Assembly (NCBI GenBank): GCA_944384015.1 | Contig: CALWRT010000158.1 | Span: forward strand, 1 to 37,185 | Length of the DNA stretch: 37,185 bases | From: an uncultured Lachnospiraceae bacterium | GTDB lineage: Bacteria > Bacillota > Clostridia > Lachnospirales > Lachnospiraceae | Direction: 5' to 3' | Shown here: piece after piece, positions 1 through 7,682 of the stretch | How the letters are laid out: every line of letters begins with the position of its first letter | Position numbering within the stretch: the first letter of the stretch is position 1 | The notes under the pieces: model-generated | Database searches by the model: none | What the model saw: only the letters and a program-made list of their open reading frames with translations | Told to the model about the DNA's origin: nothing | Made by a program: the position numbers and the translations under genes

Positions 1-197
1 TAATATGTCAAAGCGGAATTAAGGGAGCGTACAAATTGGATATCCGAAGAATCATACGAGAAGAGGGAGAAGAAGACATCTGCGTGGAAGAGATGGAAGA
101 GGAGAAGAGAAGGAGAGTCACAGAACAATGGAAACTCCAGCTAATGGAAGCGGCTGGATATGAACCATGTTCCGGAGAGAATGCATGCCCGCCGTAA
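1..197 (+). CDS. 3' end of an unrecognised gene (partial, enters from the left)
   Basis: An open frame runs from the window edge (first whole codon at 3) to TAA at 195-197, about 64 codons without a stop. Codon choice (many GAG, GAA, AAG, ATC) looks coding. The peptide is highly charged: a Glu/Arg/Lys-rich, probably helical stretch with the segment REEGEEDICVEEMEEEKRRR, then a Cys-containing tail ending ACPP. I do not recognise the family. The stop codon lies in the loop of a small hairpin (185-190 with 198-203), and the gene converges on tRNA-Val. The true start is outside the window; a TTG at 36 preceded by AAGGGA could also start a short ORF. Confidence 0.45.
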   Translation, partial: ICQSGIKGAYKLDIRRIIREEGEEDICVEEMEEEKRRRVTEQWKLQLMEAAGYEPCSGENACPP

Positions 198-209
198 GGG
201 CATAAAAAA

Positions 210-283
210 TGGAAGCAATGGGGCTCGAACCCATGACCTCTCGCGTGTGAGGCGAACGCTCATCCCGGCTGAGCTATGCTTCC
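210..283 (-). tRNA. tRNA-Val (anticodon CAC)
   Basis: On the minus strand a complete 74-nt cloverleaf can be drawn. The acceptor stem is GGAAGCA pairing TGCTTCC with discriminator A. The D arm is GCTC..GAGC. The anticodon stem is TTCGC/GCGAG around the loop CTCACAC, giving anticodon CAC (valine, codon GTG). The T arm is ATGGG TTCGAGC CCCAT. No CCA is encoded. Six T residues (209 to 204) follow the discriminator base directly, so the tRNA itself may act as the hairpin of its own intrinsic terminator. Confidence 0.95.
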
Positions 284-291
284 ATGCGTCT

Positions 292-320
292 ATTATAGCG
301 CTGACCATTAAGAAATTCAA
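292..320 (-). promoter_or_regulatory. Sigma-A promoter of tRNA-Val
   Basis: Read on the minus strand: -35 TTGAAT (320-315), a 17-bp spacer and a perfect -10 TATAAT (297-292). Transcription would start about 286-284, just before the first base of the tRNA at 283. Spacing and distance are those expected of a stable-RNA promoter. Confidence 0.8.
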
Positions 321-394
321 GTTTTTTTTACAGGACCGTTACAGCACTTGTAAAAGTTTATCCAGCGTCCTTCGAAAAGCCGCCCCTGCAGCGC

Positions 395-1336
395 TCATTT
401 CGCAGCCTTCTGCCGCAAGGTCATCCAGTCCGGGCAGGTAACCCGTTTGCCGTCACAATACTGAGTAAGGATCGGCTGCCTGACATTGGGGCGGGACAGA
501 TAATCGGAAAATAGTTCATCCACAACCAGGGAGATGGAATCGTAGACATTTCTTCCCGGTATCCATTTGTGGTCAAAGGCTGTGGAAGAGGTGATTGTGA
601 AATTATAACCTTTGTTCCGGTACCATTCTGTGTAGACACGGTTCAGGGTAAAGGAGAGGATAGCAAGAACGTTGGCGCGGATAGCGGCCTCCGGCCATGT
701 GGCGTATATTTCGCTGGACGCCACATTTTTAATATAATCTTTGTAGGGTACATAGTAATCTCTGGCAGAACTGTCGGAGGGAGGACCGTCATGAACGACA
801 ATCGTCTCCGGAACTACCACTCTGCTCAGAACGATTTCTCCGCTTTCGTCTATTGGCTTGATCTCACTCTCCGCAATTTTCGGGGGATAGTCTCCGTAGA
901 GTGTGTGCGGGCCAATGACATAGACGGAAGGCTGTGCCTGAGGAGCCAGGGGAGTGAGCCTGGCGTCGTAGATGGCGGTGACATCCGGCAGAATCTCAAC
1001 GCCGGAGGCTGTCAGCGGTTCATATCCTTCTGCCTGGATAACAAGCGTATATTCCGAGTAGGGCTGGGAACTCTCCGGCTGCAGGCTGTATTCCAAAGGC
1101 GGGGATGACAGGCGTACAGTATCTGTACGGCCGTCCGGACCAGTAGATATTTCCTCCAGGACCGACGAAGGATCTCCGGTATAGCTGATGGAGACAGAGG
1201 CTCCCTCTATTGGCAGTCCCCGGTCAGCAGAACGTACGTAGATACGAAGATAGCCATAGTAAGAGGCTTCCTCTTCCTGCAGGATATGCAGTCTTTTAGA
1301 AGAGCCGGAAGGGAGATAGATGGTAGTTGGCTTCAT
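395..1336 (-). CDS. SpoIID/LytB-domain protein with N-terminal Ig-like (carboxypeptidase-regulatory) domain
   Basis: 313 aa. Start chosen at 1336, where GGAGGT lies 4 nt upstream; the frame is open further upstream but without a site. Residues about 30-130 resemble a carboxypeptidase-regulatory-like beta domain (GLPIEGASVSI, GPDGRTD, YTLVIQAEGYEPL). Residues about 195-305 resemble the SpoIID/LytB fold: VPYKDYIKNVASSEIYATWP followed by AIRANVLAILSFTLNR. SpoIID itself is a lytic transglycosylase that trims peptidoglycan during spore engulfment; related domains occur in many clostridial envelope proteins. No signal peptide is visible. The protein stops soon after the conserved CDGKRVTCPDWM segment, where relatives I remember continue (W-G-S then a peptidoglycan-binding region), so it may be C-terminally truncated. 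Catalytic competence is uncertain. Confidence 0.75.
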   Translation of the reverse strand: MKPTTIYLPSGSSKRLHILQEEEASYYGYLRIYVRSADRGLPIEGASVSISYTGDPSSVLEEISTGPDGRTDTVRLSSPPLEYSLQPESSQPYSEYTLVIQAEGYEPLTASGVEILPDVTAIYDARLTPLAPQAQPSVYVIGPHTLYGDYPPKIAESEIKPIDESGEIVLSRVVVPETIVVHDGPPSDSSARDYYVPYKDYIKNVASSEIYATWPEAAIRANVLAILSFTLNRVYTEWYRNKGYNFTITSSTAFDHKWIPGRNVYDSISLVVDELFSDYLSRPNVRQPILTQYCDGKRVTCPDWMTLRQKAAK

Positions 1337-1404
1337 GAATACCTCCAGATTGGAACGATTATTATTAAGATATGCCGAATAGATGAAGAAGTGAAAGCAA
1401 ATAG

Positions 1405-1428
1405 AAAAAGGCAGGCCATCTGCCTGCC
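1405..1428 (-). terminator. Intrinsic terminator of the small membrane protein gene
   Basis: On the minus strand GGCAGG (1428-1423) pairs with CCTGCC (1415-1410) across a 7-nt loop and is followed by TTTTT (1409-1405). It lies 79 bp past the stop of the 67-aa gene and upstream of the SpoIID-like gene, so the two minus-strand genes are probably separate transcripts. Confidence 0.7.
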
Positions 1429-1506
1429 CGAAGATTTCTGTACGGAGCTGTTGCTGATCGGACGCAGAAACATCCCTGATTAGGAGGAAAATCAAAAATG
1501 AGGCAA

Positions 1507-1710
1507 TTAATACGGCTCGCTGTCTTGATAAGCGGTGATCTCTCCAGAAGAGACGGTGTCTGCACTTGTGTGGGTAAGCGAAAACGAGTAGGCAACACCC
1601 ATGACGGTGATGGCTAACACGCTGATGCCCACAATAATATAGTTGATGAAGTTGTGATGATCCTGATATACGATGTAACGATCCTTCTTAGAATAATGTA
1701 CTCTTGCCAT
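1507..1710 (-). CDS. Small single-pass membrane protein of unknown function
   Basis: 67 aa. Start ATG at 1710 is preceded by GGAGGT with suitable spacing. Residues 1-21 are basic and polar (MARVHYSKKDRYIVYQDHHN), residues about 22-44 form one hydrophobic transmembrane helix, and the last about 22 residues are Ser/Thr/acidic. The positive-inside rule suggests a cytoplasmic N-terminus and an exposed C-terminal tail. I do not recognise the family. It lies divergent from gltX across a 368-bp intergenic region and has its own terminator at 1405-1428. It is accepted as real because of the ribosome binding site, the clean membrane topology and the terminator; its role is unknown. Confidence 0.7.
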   Translation of the reverse strand: MARVHYSKKDRYIVYQDHHNFINYIIVGISVLAITVMGVAYSFSLTHTSADTVSSGEITAYQDSEPY

Positions 1711-1921
1711 TCCATACCTCCAGACTTGCCGATATGAAGTATATTTATGCAGCCGTTCAGTCCGCCGGCTTCACTGCCGCATATTCGAACTGCGGATACA
1801 ACCCGCACTGCTGTAATCTTATGCTTTACTGTTATAAGTGTACCAAAAAGTTTCAAAAAGTATGTTAAGTTAATTGAATTATTTCCTTAAAAAATGATTA
1901 AGATTTTGAATAGGAGCATAC

Positions 1922-1951
1922 TTGTCAAAATCGAACGCCCTGGTATATAAT
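1922..1951 (+). promoter_or_regulatory. Sigma-A promoter of gltX (and the helicase)
   Basis: -35 TTGTCA (1922-1927), 18-bp spacer, -10 TATAAT (1946-1951). The leader to the gltX start is about 120 nt and contains a 7-bp inverted repeat (GCCTGCC 1996-2002 with GGCAGGC 2040-2046). No T-box signature (AGGGTGGNACCGCG type) is present, so tRNA-sensing attenuation is not supported. The rest of 1711-1921 is AT-rich with nothing else I can name. Confidence 0.75.
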
Positions 1952-2078
1952 AGAAAGGCTTACTATAGAGCCCAGTCTCAAAGCAGAGGCGCATGGCCTG
2001 CCTGCGGACCGGGTCTTTTATTCGCTGCGGTGCCTCCTTGGCAGGCATGAAGGCTACAAGGAAATGGAGATTGATAAA

Positions 2079-3533
2079 ATGGCTAGAGTCAGAACAAGAT
2101 TTGCGCCGAGCCCTACGGGACGGATGCATGTAGGAAACTTAAGGACTGCCCTGTATACGTACCTGATCGCCAAACATGAGGGCGGAGATTTTATTCTGAG
2201 AATTGAAGATACTGATCAGGAGCGCTTCCAAGACGGAGCGCTGGAGATCATTTACCGCACACTCCAGGAGACGGGGCTGATCCACGATGAGGGGCCAGAT
2301 AAGGACGGAGGCGTAGGCCCTTACATCCAGAGTGAGAGGAGTGCCCAGGGACTGTATATGAAATATGCTAGGCAGCTCATCGAACAGGGCGATGCCTATT
2401 ACTGCTTCTGCAGCAAGGAGCGTCTGGAATCTATGAAACAAACTGTGGCAGGCAAAGAGATTGTCGTCTATGACAAGCACTGTCTCCATCTGTCCAAGGA
2501 AGAAGTGCAGAAGAAGCTGGACGCGGGCGAACCTTACGTTATCCGCATGAATATGCCGACAGAGGGAACGACCACCTTCCACGATATTATCTACGGGGAT
2601 ATCACAGTGAACAATGAGGAGCTGGACGATATGATCCTGATTAAGTCTGACGGCTTCCCTACTTATAATTTCGCTAATGTCATAGATGACCATTTGATGG
2701 GAATCACCCATGTGGTGAGAGGGAATGAGTATCTGTCCTCAGCGCCGAAATATAACAGGCTCTATGAGGCCTTCGGCTGGGAGATTCCTCAGTATATTCA
2801 CTGTCCTTTAATCACGAACGAGGAGCATAAGAAGCTGAGCAAGCGCAGCGGCCACTCATCCTATGAAGATTTGATTGCCCAGGGATTCGTGTCCGAAGCA
2901 GTGGTGAATTATGTGGCGCTGCTTGGATGGAGCCCGGCAGAGGACCGGGAGATTTATTCGCTGGCTGAGCTGGTGGAAGCGTTCGACTATCGAAGAATTA
3001 ACAAATCTCCGGCAGTTTTTGACATGGTGAAGCTGAGATGGATGAATGGAGAGTACCTGAAGGCGATGGATTTTGACCGTTTCTATGAGATGGCTGAGCC
3101 ATATATCCGCCAAATCATTACAAAAGACCTGGATCTTCGGAAGATTGCGGAGATGGTGAAGACGAGAATCGAGGTATTCCCGGACATTGCGGGACATATT
3201 GATTTCTTTGAGAAGCTGCCCGAATACGATACCAGCATGTACGCCCACAAGAAGATGAAGACGACGAAGGAGAGCGCCCTTACCGTGCTGAAGGAAGTGC
3301 TGCCGGTTCTGGAGGAACAGGAAGATTATTCCAACGATGCTCTCTATGGCAGGCTGCTGGAATTTGTAAAGGAGAAGGGCTATAAGAACGGTTATGTCAT
3401 GTGGCCGATCCGTACAGCCTTGTCAGGCAAGCAGATGACGCCTGCCGGAGCGACAGAGATACTGGAAGTGCTGGGCAAGGAGGAATCTCTTGCACGTATC
3501 CGCAGAGGAATCGCGCTGTTGGAGGAAGAGTGA
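2079..3533 (+). CDS. gltX: Glutamyl-tRNA synthetase
   Basis: 484 aa, full length for bacterial GluRS. It ligates glutamate to tRNA-Glu in the cytoplasm; in Firmicutes lacking GlnRS the same enzyme usually also charges tRNA-Gln with Glu for later amidation (established for the group, not shown here). The class I signatures are present: [19 protein letters not shown] carries the HIGH-like HVGN at residues 17-20, and [11 protein letters not shown] carries the KMSKS-like KLSKR near residue 255. [12 protein letters not shown] is the usual GluRS motif. Start 2079 is preferred over ATG 2064 because GGAG lies 9 nt before it and family members begin about here, whereas 2064 has its site only 2 nt upstream. 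The stop overlaps the next gene (GTGA at 3530-3533), indicating co-transcription with the helicase. Confidence 0.97.
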   Translation: MARVRTRFAPSPTGRMHVGNLRTALYTYLIAKHEGGDFILRIEDTDQERFQDGALEIIYRTLQETGLIHDEGPDKDGGVGPYIQSERSAQGLYMKYARQLIEQGDAYYCFCSKERLESMKQTVAGKEIVVYDKHCLHLSKEEVQKKLDAGEPYVIRMNMPTEGTTTFHDIIYGDITVNNEELDDMILIKSDGFPTYNFANVIDDHLMGITHVVRGNEYLSSAPKYNRLYEAFGWEIPQYIHCPLITNEEHKKLSKRSGHSSYEDLIAQGFVSEAVVNYVALLGWSPAEDREIYSLAELVEAFDYRRINKSPAVFDMVKLRWMNGEYLKAMDFDRFYEMAEPYIRQIITKDLDLRKIAEMVKTRIEVFPDIAGHIDFFEKLPEYDTSMYAHKKMKTTKESALTVLKEVLPVLEEQEDYSNDALYGRLLEFVKEKGYKNGYVMWPIRTALSGKQMTPAGATEILEVLGKEESLARIRRGIALLEEE

Positions 3534-5377
3534 CAGGAAAGTTCTGGAATCACATGAATGAAGCGCAGAAGAAGGCGGCGGCCCACGGGAGGGGGCCGCT
3601 GCTAGTGCTTGCTGGGCCCGGATCCGGGAAGACCCTTGTCATCACCTCCCGGACAAAATATCTGATTGAGGAATGCCAGGTGCCGCCGGAACATATTCTG
3701 GTCATTACCTTTACGAAGGCGGCAGCTGTCTCTATGCGTGAGCGGTTCTATGGGCTTATGAGAGGAAAGCGTCCGCCAGTGACGTTCGGCACCTTTCATG
3801 CCGTCTTTTTCCAAATCTTGAAACACGCCTACGGGTATACGGCAGACGCGGTGGCCCGGGAAGAGCAGAAGTGCCAGTTCATCCGGGAAACGGCAAAGAA
3901 GCTGGGGATAGACGCCCCGGACGAGGCGGAATTTATTCGTGGAATGTTAGGTGAGATCAGCTATGTCAAAAATGAGGGGATAGAGCCGGAACATTGTCTG
4001 TCCTCCAGCTGTCCGAGAGAGGTGTTCCCGCGGTTTTTCCGGGAATATGACAGGCGAATGAAGGCAGAAGGGCTGCTGGACTTCGATGATATGCTCATCT
4101 ACTGCCGTGAACTGCTTACGGAGAGGAAGGACATCCTCGGAGCGTGGCAGCAGAAATACCGCTATATTTTAGTGGATGAGTTCCAAGATGCAAATTCCGT
4201 CCAATATGAGATTGTTCGGATGCTGGCCGGGCCGTCCGGGAACCTGTTCCTTGTGGGGGACGACGATCAGTCGATTTACCGATTCCGGGGAGCCAATCCC
4301 AAGCTGATGAGACAGTTCACAGAAGACTATCCGGAGGCGGGGACCGTGCTGCTGGATATCAATTACCGTTCCGGGGCAGATATATTGGAGAAGTCGTCCA
4401 ATCTGATATCTCATAATCGCGACCGGTTTAAGAAACAGATTCGTCCGTACAGGGAGACAAGTATTCCTGTGCAGATCCATTCTTTTCCCGATGTGGCGAA
4501 GGAGAACGAGTTTCTTCTGCAGAATATCAAGGAAAAACATGAGGCGGGCATTTCCTACCGGGAGCTGGCAGTGCTCTTTCGTACCAATATTCAGCCGAGG
4601 CAGTTGCTGGAGAAGCTGATGGCACATCATATCCCTTTTCGCGTGCGGGATGGGCTGCCGGATATATACAGCCATTTTATTGCCCGTAACCTGATAGCAT
4701 ACATTCGGCTTGGGATGGGGGAGCGAAGCCGGGATCTGTTCCTTGCCGTCATGAACAGGCCCAACCGCTACATCAGCCGGGAGGCTGTGGATAAGCCGCG
4801 CATATTCTTCGCTGATCTGCTGAATTATTACAGCGGGAAAAAGTGGATGGAAGAGCGGATCCATGCATTTGAAGAGGACGTGGGCTGTCTGGAAGGTATG
4901 ACGCCTTATACAGCTGTCCACTATATTCGCAAAGTAATTGGATATGAAGCTTATCTGAAAGAATATGCGAAGGAGCGGGGGATAAACCAAGAAGAACTGC
5001 TGGATATACTGGAGGAACTGCAGGAGGCTGCCAAGGAATATACTTCCTATGAAGCATGGTTTTTCCATATTGAAGACTATAAGAGGGAGTGGTCTGGGCA
5101 GATGGAACAGCTTGCTGTGGATCGGGAGGCGGTACAGCTGATGACGATGCATTCATCCAAAGGCTTGGAGTTTGGTACGGTGTATATCACGGAGGCGAAT
5201 GAAGGGCTAAATCCCTATAAGAGGTCTGTCACGGAGGAAGAGATAGAAGAAGAGAGGAGGCTCTTCTATGTGGCGATGACGAGAACAAAGGATGAACTGC
5301 ACATCTGTACTGTTCAGGAGCGGTGTGGGAGACGTTCGCAGCCTTCCCGCTTCCTGGGGGAACTGGCCGAAGAATAA
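3530..5377 (+). CDS. UvrD/PcrA-type superfamily 1 DNA helicase (short form)
   Basis: 615 aa from GTG 3530, chosen because GGAGG lies just upstream and the codon overlaps the gltX stop; ATG 3554 is an alternative (607 aa). All SF1A motifs are visible: Walker A AGPGSGKT (residues 29-36), motif Ia [14 protein letters not shown], motif II DEFQD near residue 217, motif [16 protein letters not shown], motif IV NYRS, motif [12 protein letters not shown] and motif [19 protein letters not shown]. It should unwind DNA 3'-5' with ATP, in repair or replication-conflict removal. It is about 100 residues shorter than PcrA and lacks the long C-terminal extension, so it is probably one of the accessory UvrD/Rep-like helicases of Clostridia rather than PcrA itself. 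A strong hairpin (5383-5433) follows its stop. Confidence 0.9.
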   Translation: MTGKFWNHMNEAQKKAAAHGRGPLLVLAGPGSGKTLVITSRTKYLIEECQVPPEHILVITFTKAAAVSMRERFYGLMRGKRPPVTFGTFHAVFFQILKHAYGYTADAVAREEQKCQFIRETAKKLGIDAPDEAEFIRGMLGEISYVKNEGIEPEHCLSSSCPREVFPRFFREYDRRMKAEGLLDFDDMLIYCRELLTERKDILGAWQQKYRYILVDEFQDANSVQYEIVRMLAGPSGNLFLVGDDDQSIYRFRGANPKLMRQFTEDYPEAGTVLLDINYRSGADILEKSSNLISHNRDRFKKQIRPYRETSIPVQIHSFPDVAKENEFLLQNIKEKHEAGISYRELAVLFRTNIQPRQLLEKLMAHHIPFRVRDGLPDIYSHFIARNLIAYIRLGMGERSRDLFLAVMNRPNRYISREAVDKPRIFFADLLNYYSGKKWMEERIHAFEEDVGCLEGMTPYTAVHYIRKVIGYEAYLKEYAKERGINQEELLDILEELQEAAKEYTSYEAWFFHIEDYKREWSGQMEQLAVDREAVQLMTMHSSKGLEFGTVYITEANEGLNPYKRSVTEEEIEEERRLFYVAMTRTKDELHICTVQERCGRRSQPSRFLGELAEE

Positions 5378-5382
5378 GAGCC

Positions 5383-5433
5383 GCAGGCCTGCGGGGGATT
5401 CTCATGTTGTTACAGAATCCTCTGCAGGCCTGC
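5383..5433. terminator. Long hairpin between convergent genes, probable bidirectional terminator
   Basis: Arms of 20 nt (5383-5402 and 5414-5433) pair with two mismatches around an 11-nt loop. Each outer end is itself the palindrome GCAGGCCTGC. It sits between the helicase stop (5377) and the convergent DUF1292 stop (5465). Neither side has a clean T-run, so intrinsic termination is inferred from position and stem strength; an mRNA 3'-end stabiliser is the alternative. Confidence 0.55.
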
Positions 5434-5464
5434 GCTTGTACAGGAACAATAGGCTTCTCCCATA

Positions 5465-5791
5465 TTAGTCGTCCAGATCAGCGAACAGCTCGTCATATTC
5501 GGCGCTGTCCAGCAGTTCATCGAAGGCGTCGGCGACAATATCGTATTCGTCGTCAGACTCAATGTTGTCTAGGATTGGGCTGCCTTCCTCGTCCTCAGAA
5601 TAGCGATAGAGGTATACGTCATCTTCTTCTTCATCCTGCTGATCCATAGGGAGAAGGGCAATATACATTTGATCGTGAGCCGGGAAAATAGCGAGGACGT
5701 CGCACTCCAGCTCTGTGCCGTCATCCAGGCTTAAGGTGACGGTCATGTCGATGTCTTCCGTCTCCAGATTGTTGTATGGATTTTCACTCAT
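5465..5791 (-). CDS. DUF1292 family protein
   Basis: 108 aa, very acidic (Asp/Glu-rich C-terminal half). The core TVTLSLDDGTELECDVLAIF, followed by YIALLPMD and then DVYLYRYSED, matches the DUF1292 (YrzB-like) family of small Firmicutes proteins with an unknown biochemical role. In many Firmicutes this family sits near the yrrK/yrrL and alaS genes; here it is isolated and convergent to the helicase. The start at 5791 is fixed by CCGGAGG seven to eight nt upstream. That ribosome binding site is one arm of a 10-bp inverted repeat (5800-5844), which suggests control of translation or transcription. Confidence 0.88.
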   Translation of the reverse strand: MSENPYNNLETEDIDMTVTLSLDDGTELECDVLAIFPAHDQMYIALLPMDQQDEEEDDVYLYRYSEDEEGSPILDNIESDDEYDIVADAFDELLDSAEYDELFADLDD

Positions 5792-5799
5792 ATTTATAA

Positions 5800-5844
5800 C
5801 CTCCGGTATGTACTATTTACACACAACATATCATATACCGGAGG
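5800..5844. promoter_or_regulatory. Inverted repeat containing the ribosome binding site of the DUF1292 gene
   Basis: CCTCCGGTAT (5800-5809) and ATACCGGAGG (5835-5844) form a perfect 10-bp inverted repeat separated by 25 bp. On the minus strand the downstream arm is the Shine-Dalgarno sequence of the DUF1292 gene. On the plus strand the other arm supplies GGAGG seven to eight nt before a 23-codon ORF at 5853. A candidate minus-strand promoter (-35 TTGCAA 5853-5848, 17-bp spacer, -10 TATGTT 5830-5825) lies across it. If that promoter is used, only one arm is transcribed and the repeat would be a DNA operator. If transcription starts further upstream, the RNA would hide the ribosome binding site. 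Confidence 0.6.
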
Positions 5845-5852
5845 GTTTTGCA

Positions 5853-5924
5853 ATGAGAGATTTACGGTGTGCGAGCGTCCGTTTGCGGCAGGGAAGCAGC
5901 AAGTCAGAAGTGATAAATATTTAG
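5853..5924 (+). CDS. Possible 23-aa small ORF (doubtful)
   Basis: ATG at 5853 to TAG at 5922-5924, preceded by GGAGGG at good spacing. The peptide MRDLRCASVRLRQGSSKSEV is basic and Ser/Arg-rich and I do not recognise it. The ribosome binding site is shared, through the inverted repeat, with the divergent DUF1292 gene, so it may be a chance by-product of that palindrome. No promoter is clear upstream on this strand. Confidence 0.2.
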   Translation: MRDLRCASVRLRQGSSKSEVINI

Positions 5925-5928
5925 GAGG

Positions 5929-5956
5929 TTGACTTTGCCGGAAAATGAAATAAAAT
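5929..5956 (+). promoter_or_regulatory. Sigma-A promoter of the aminotransferase gene
   Basis: -35 TTGACT (5929-5934), 16-bp spacer, -10 TAAAAT (5951-5956). The transcript would start near 5963 and have a leader of about 70 nt with GC-rich self-complementary stretches (GCGCCGGC, GCGGCCGC). Confidence 0.6.
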
Positions 5957-6035
5957 AGGAGAGAGGATAAGTGGCGCCGGCCTGTTCTTCTTCTATGACC
6001 GCGGCCGCCGGCAGCCGGAAAGGATGTTGAATATT

Positions 6036-7208
6036 ATGCAGATCAGGTTCGCGAAACGGATGGACTCTTTTCAGAGCAGCATTTTCACCGTTCTGAATGA
6101 GCGCAAGAGAAAGCTTGCAGGGGAGGGGCGCAGGATGTACGACCTCTCCATCGGGACGCCGGATTTCCGGCCAAGCCCTCATGTGATGGATGCTCTCATT
6201 GAGTCGGCCAAGCAGCCAGAGAATTATAAATATTCCATTGCGGAGCGGCCCCAGCTGTTGGATGCCGTCTGCAGCTTCTACCGCAGGAGGTTTCAAGTAG
6301 AACTAAGCCCGCAGGAGGTAATGGCTTTGAACGGTTCCCAGGAAGGGATGGCACATATCTGCCTGGCTTTGTGCGACCCAGGGGATATTGTGTTGGCGCC
6401 AAATCCAGGATATCCTATTTTTGAGGTGGGACCGTATCTGTGCGGGGCAAAGATCGTGACCTATCCACTTTACCGTGAGAATCATTTCCTGCCCCGTTTT
6501 ACAGATATCCCAGAAGATGTGGCGCGGAAGGCGAAAATGATGATCGTCTCTTATCCGCTGAATCCGGTCTGCGCCTCCGCGCCGGACAGCTTCTATAAGG
6601 AGCTGATCGCCTTTGCCCAAAAATATGAGATTATCATTGTCCATGATAATGCTTATGCAGAGATTATCTACAATCGAGAGGGAACGTCATTTCTCAAGTT
6701 TGAAGGGGCCAAGGAAGTGGGTGTGGAATTCTATTCTCTGTCCAAATCCTTTGACTTAACCGGAGCGCGGATTTCTTTTGCGCTTGGAAATGAAGAGATT
6801 ATCCGCAAATTCCGCACTGTACGGTCTCAGATTGATTATGGGGTCTTCTATCCAGTGCAGGATGCGGCGATTGCTGCCCTGACAGGGGACTTTTCAGAGG
6901 TAGAGAGACAGAGGGAAGAGTACGCGAAGCGTAATACTGCTCTGTGTCAAGGACTTCGGGACATCGGCTGGGACGTTCCAGACAGCGAGGGGACGATGTT
7001 CGTCTGGGCGCCGATCCCAAGTCATTTCAAGAATTCAGAAGAATTCGCTATGGAGCTAATGGATCGAACCGGCGTGATTGTTGTGCCGGGAAGCGCTTTC
7101 GGCAGTCTGGGAGAAGGCTTCGTGCGCATGGCGCTCATTATGGATGTGCCCAAAATTCAAGAGATGCTTCAGGTGATAGATAAGAGCAGCATTCTGCGGG
7201 GGCACTGA
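6036..7208 (+). CDS. Class I/II PLP-dependent aminotransferase (DapL/AspC-like fold)
   Basis: 390 aa from ATG 6036 (MQIRFAKRMDSFQSSIF); ATG 6024 would add four residues but has AAAGG directly abutting it. Fold-type I signatures: IGTPDF (substrate loop, about 40), NGSQEG (about 100), HDNAY with Asp204 and Tyr207 contacting the cofactor, and SLSKSF with the Schiff-base Lys237. The usual SYPNNPTGA is SYPLNPVCA here; such NPV variants occur in a clostridial group related to LL-diaminopimelate aminotransferases. The amino donor cannot be read from sequence; diaminopimelate, aspartate or an aromatic/branched amino acid are all possible. It has its own promoter (5929-5956) and is followed 87 bp later by a CsoR-type regulator. 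Confidence 0.9.
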   Translation: MQIRFAKRMDSFQSSIFTVLNERKRKLAGEGRRMYDLSIGTPDFRPSPHVMDALIESAKQPENYKYSIAERPQLLDAVCSFYRRRFQVELSPQEVMALNGSQEGMAHICLALCDPGDIVLAPNPGYPIFEVGPYLCGAKIVTYPLYRENHFLPRFTDIPEDVARKAKMMIVSYPLNPVCASAPDSFYKELIAFAQKYEIIIVHDNAYAEIIYNREGTSFLKFEGAKEVGVEFYSLSKSFDLTGARISFALGNEEIIRKFRTVRSQIDYGVFYPVQDAAIAALTGDFSEVERQREEYAKRNTALCQGLRDIGWDVPDSEGTMFVWAPIPSHFKNSEEFAMELMDRTGVIVVPGSAFGSLGEGFVRMALIMDVPKIQEMLQVIDKSSILRGH

Positions 7209-7295
7209 CATCTGTCGGGGATATTGCGGTTATAGGAAACATTGATTGTTTTGCAGGGCTCTTTTGAGAAGGAGTGAAACTAAAGGAGTGTATAC

Positions 7296-7583
7296 ATGAG
7301 TGAAGAGAAAGTGAAGCACAGAGAGGGGAAGGAATATGCAGAGCTGGTTAAGCGTCTGAACCGGATAGAGGGACAGGTTCGCGGCGTACGCAAGATGGTA
7401 GAGGAAGAGCGCTACTGTGTGGATATCCTAACCCAGGTATCCGCAATCCAGTCTGCCCTGAACAGCTTCAACCGGATTCTGTTGTCTCAGCACATTAAGA
7501 GCTGTGTCGTTCACGACATTCGGGAAGGGGACGATACGGTGGTGGACGAGCTGTGCGAGACCATTCAGAAGTTGATGAAATGA
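7296..7583 (+). CDS. CsoR/FrmR-family metal-sensing repressor
   Basis: 95 aa, all-helical DUF156 protein. LVKRLNRIEGQVRGVRKMVE (helix 1) precedes Cys41 in RYCVDIL and the His66-x3-Cys70 pair in QHIKSC. This Cys-His-Cys arrangement, with spacings of 25 and 4, is that of Cu(I)-sensing CsoR, so copper is the likeliest ligand; other family members sense Ni, formaldehyde or persulfide. The family binds DNA as a tetramer and is released by ligand. AAAGGAG lies about 7 nt before the start. No copper ATPase or chaperone is next to it, so its target is elsewhere or is the flanking genes. The 99 bp to the Nudix gene contain a GC-rich inverted repeat but no classical CsoR operator I can identify. Confidence 0.9.
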   Translation: MSEEKVKHREGKEYAELVKRLNRIEGQVRGVRKMVEEERYCVDILTQVSAIQSALNSFNRILLSQHIKSCVVHDIREGDDTVVDELCETIQKLMK

Positions 7584-7682
7584 TACCAGGGTCAAACAGC
7601 ATGCGCCGCGCTGTGCACGGCGGCGGTGAGAAGGTTGCTTGACCTGCCGGAATAGGAAGAGAAAGGGGCAGCAAACGAATAG

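Noticed and set aside
160-441. Plus-strand frame running through the tRNA-Val gene
   Set aside because: It crosses a tRNA, its promoter and the end of another gene; not plausible as a protein.
569-1108. 179-codon plus-strand frame inside the SpoIID-like gene
   Set aside because: The minus-strand frame shows recognisable domains and a GGAGGT site; this one has neither.
1952-2078. T-box or other amino-acid-sensing leader before gltX
   Set aside because: No T-box core sequence, no specifier stem and no terminator/antiterminator pair could be found; only a 7-bp inverted repeat.
4169-5152. 327-codon minus-strand frame opposite the helicase
   Set aside because: It lies antisense to clear helicase motifs and has no coding character or start signal.
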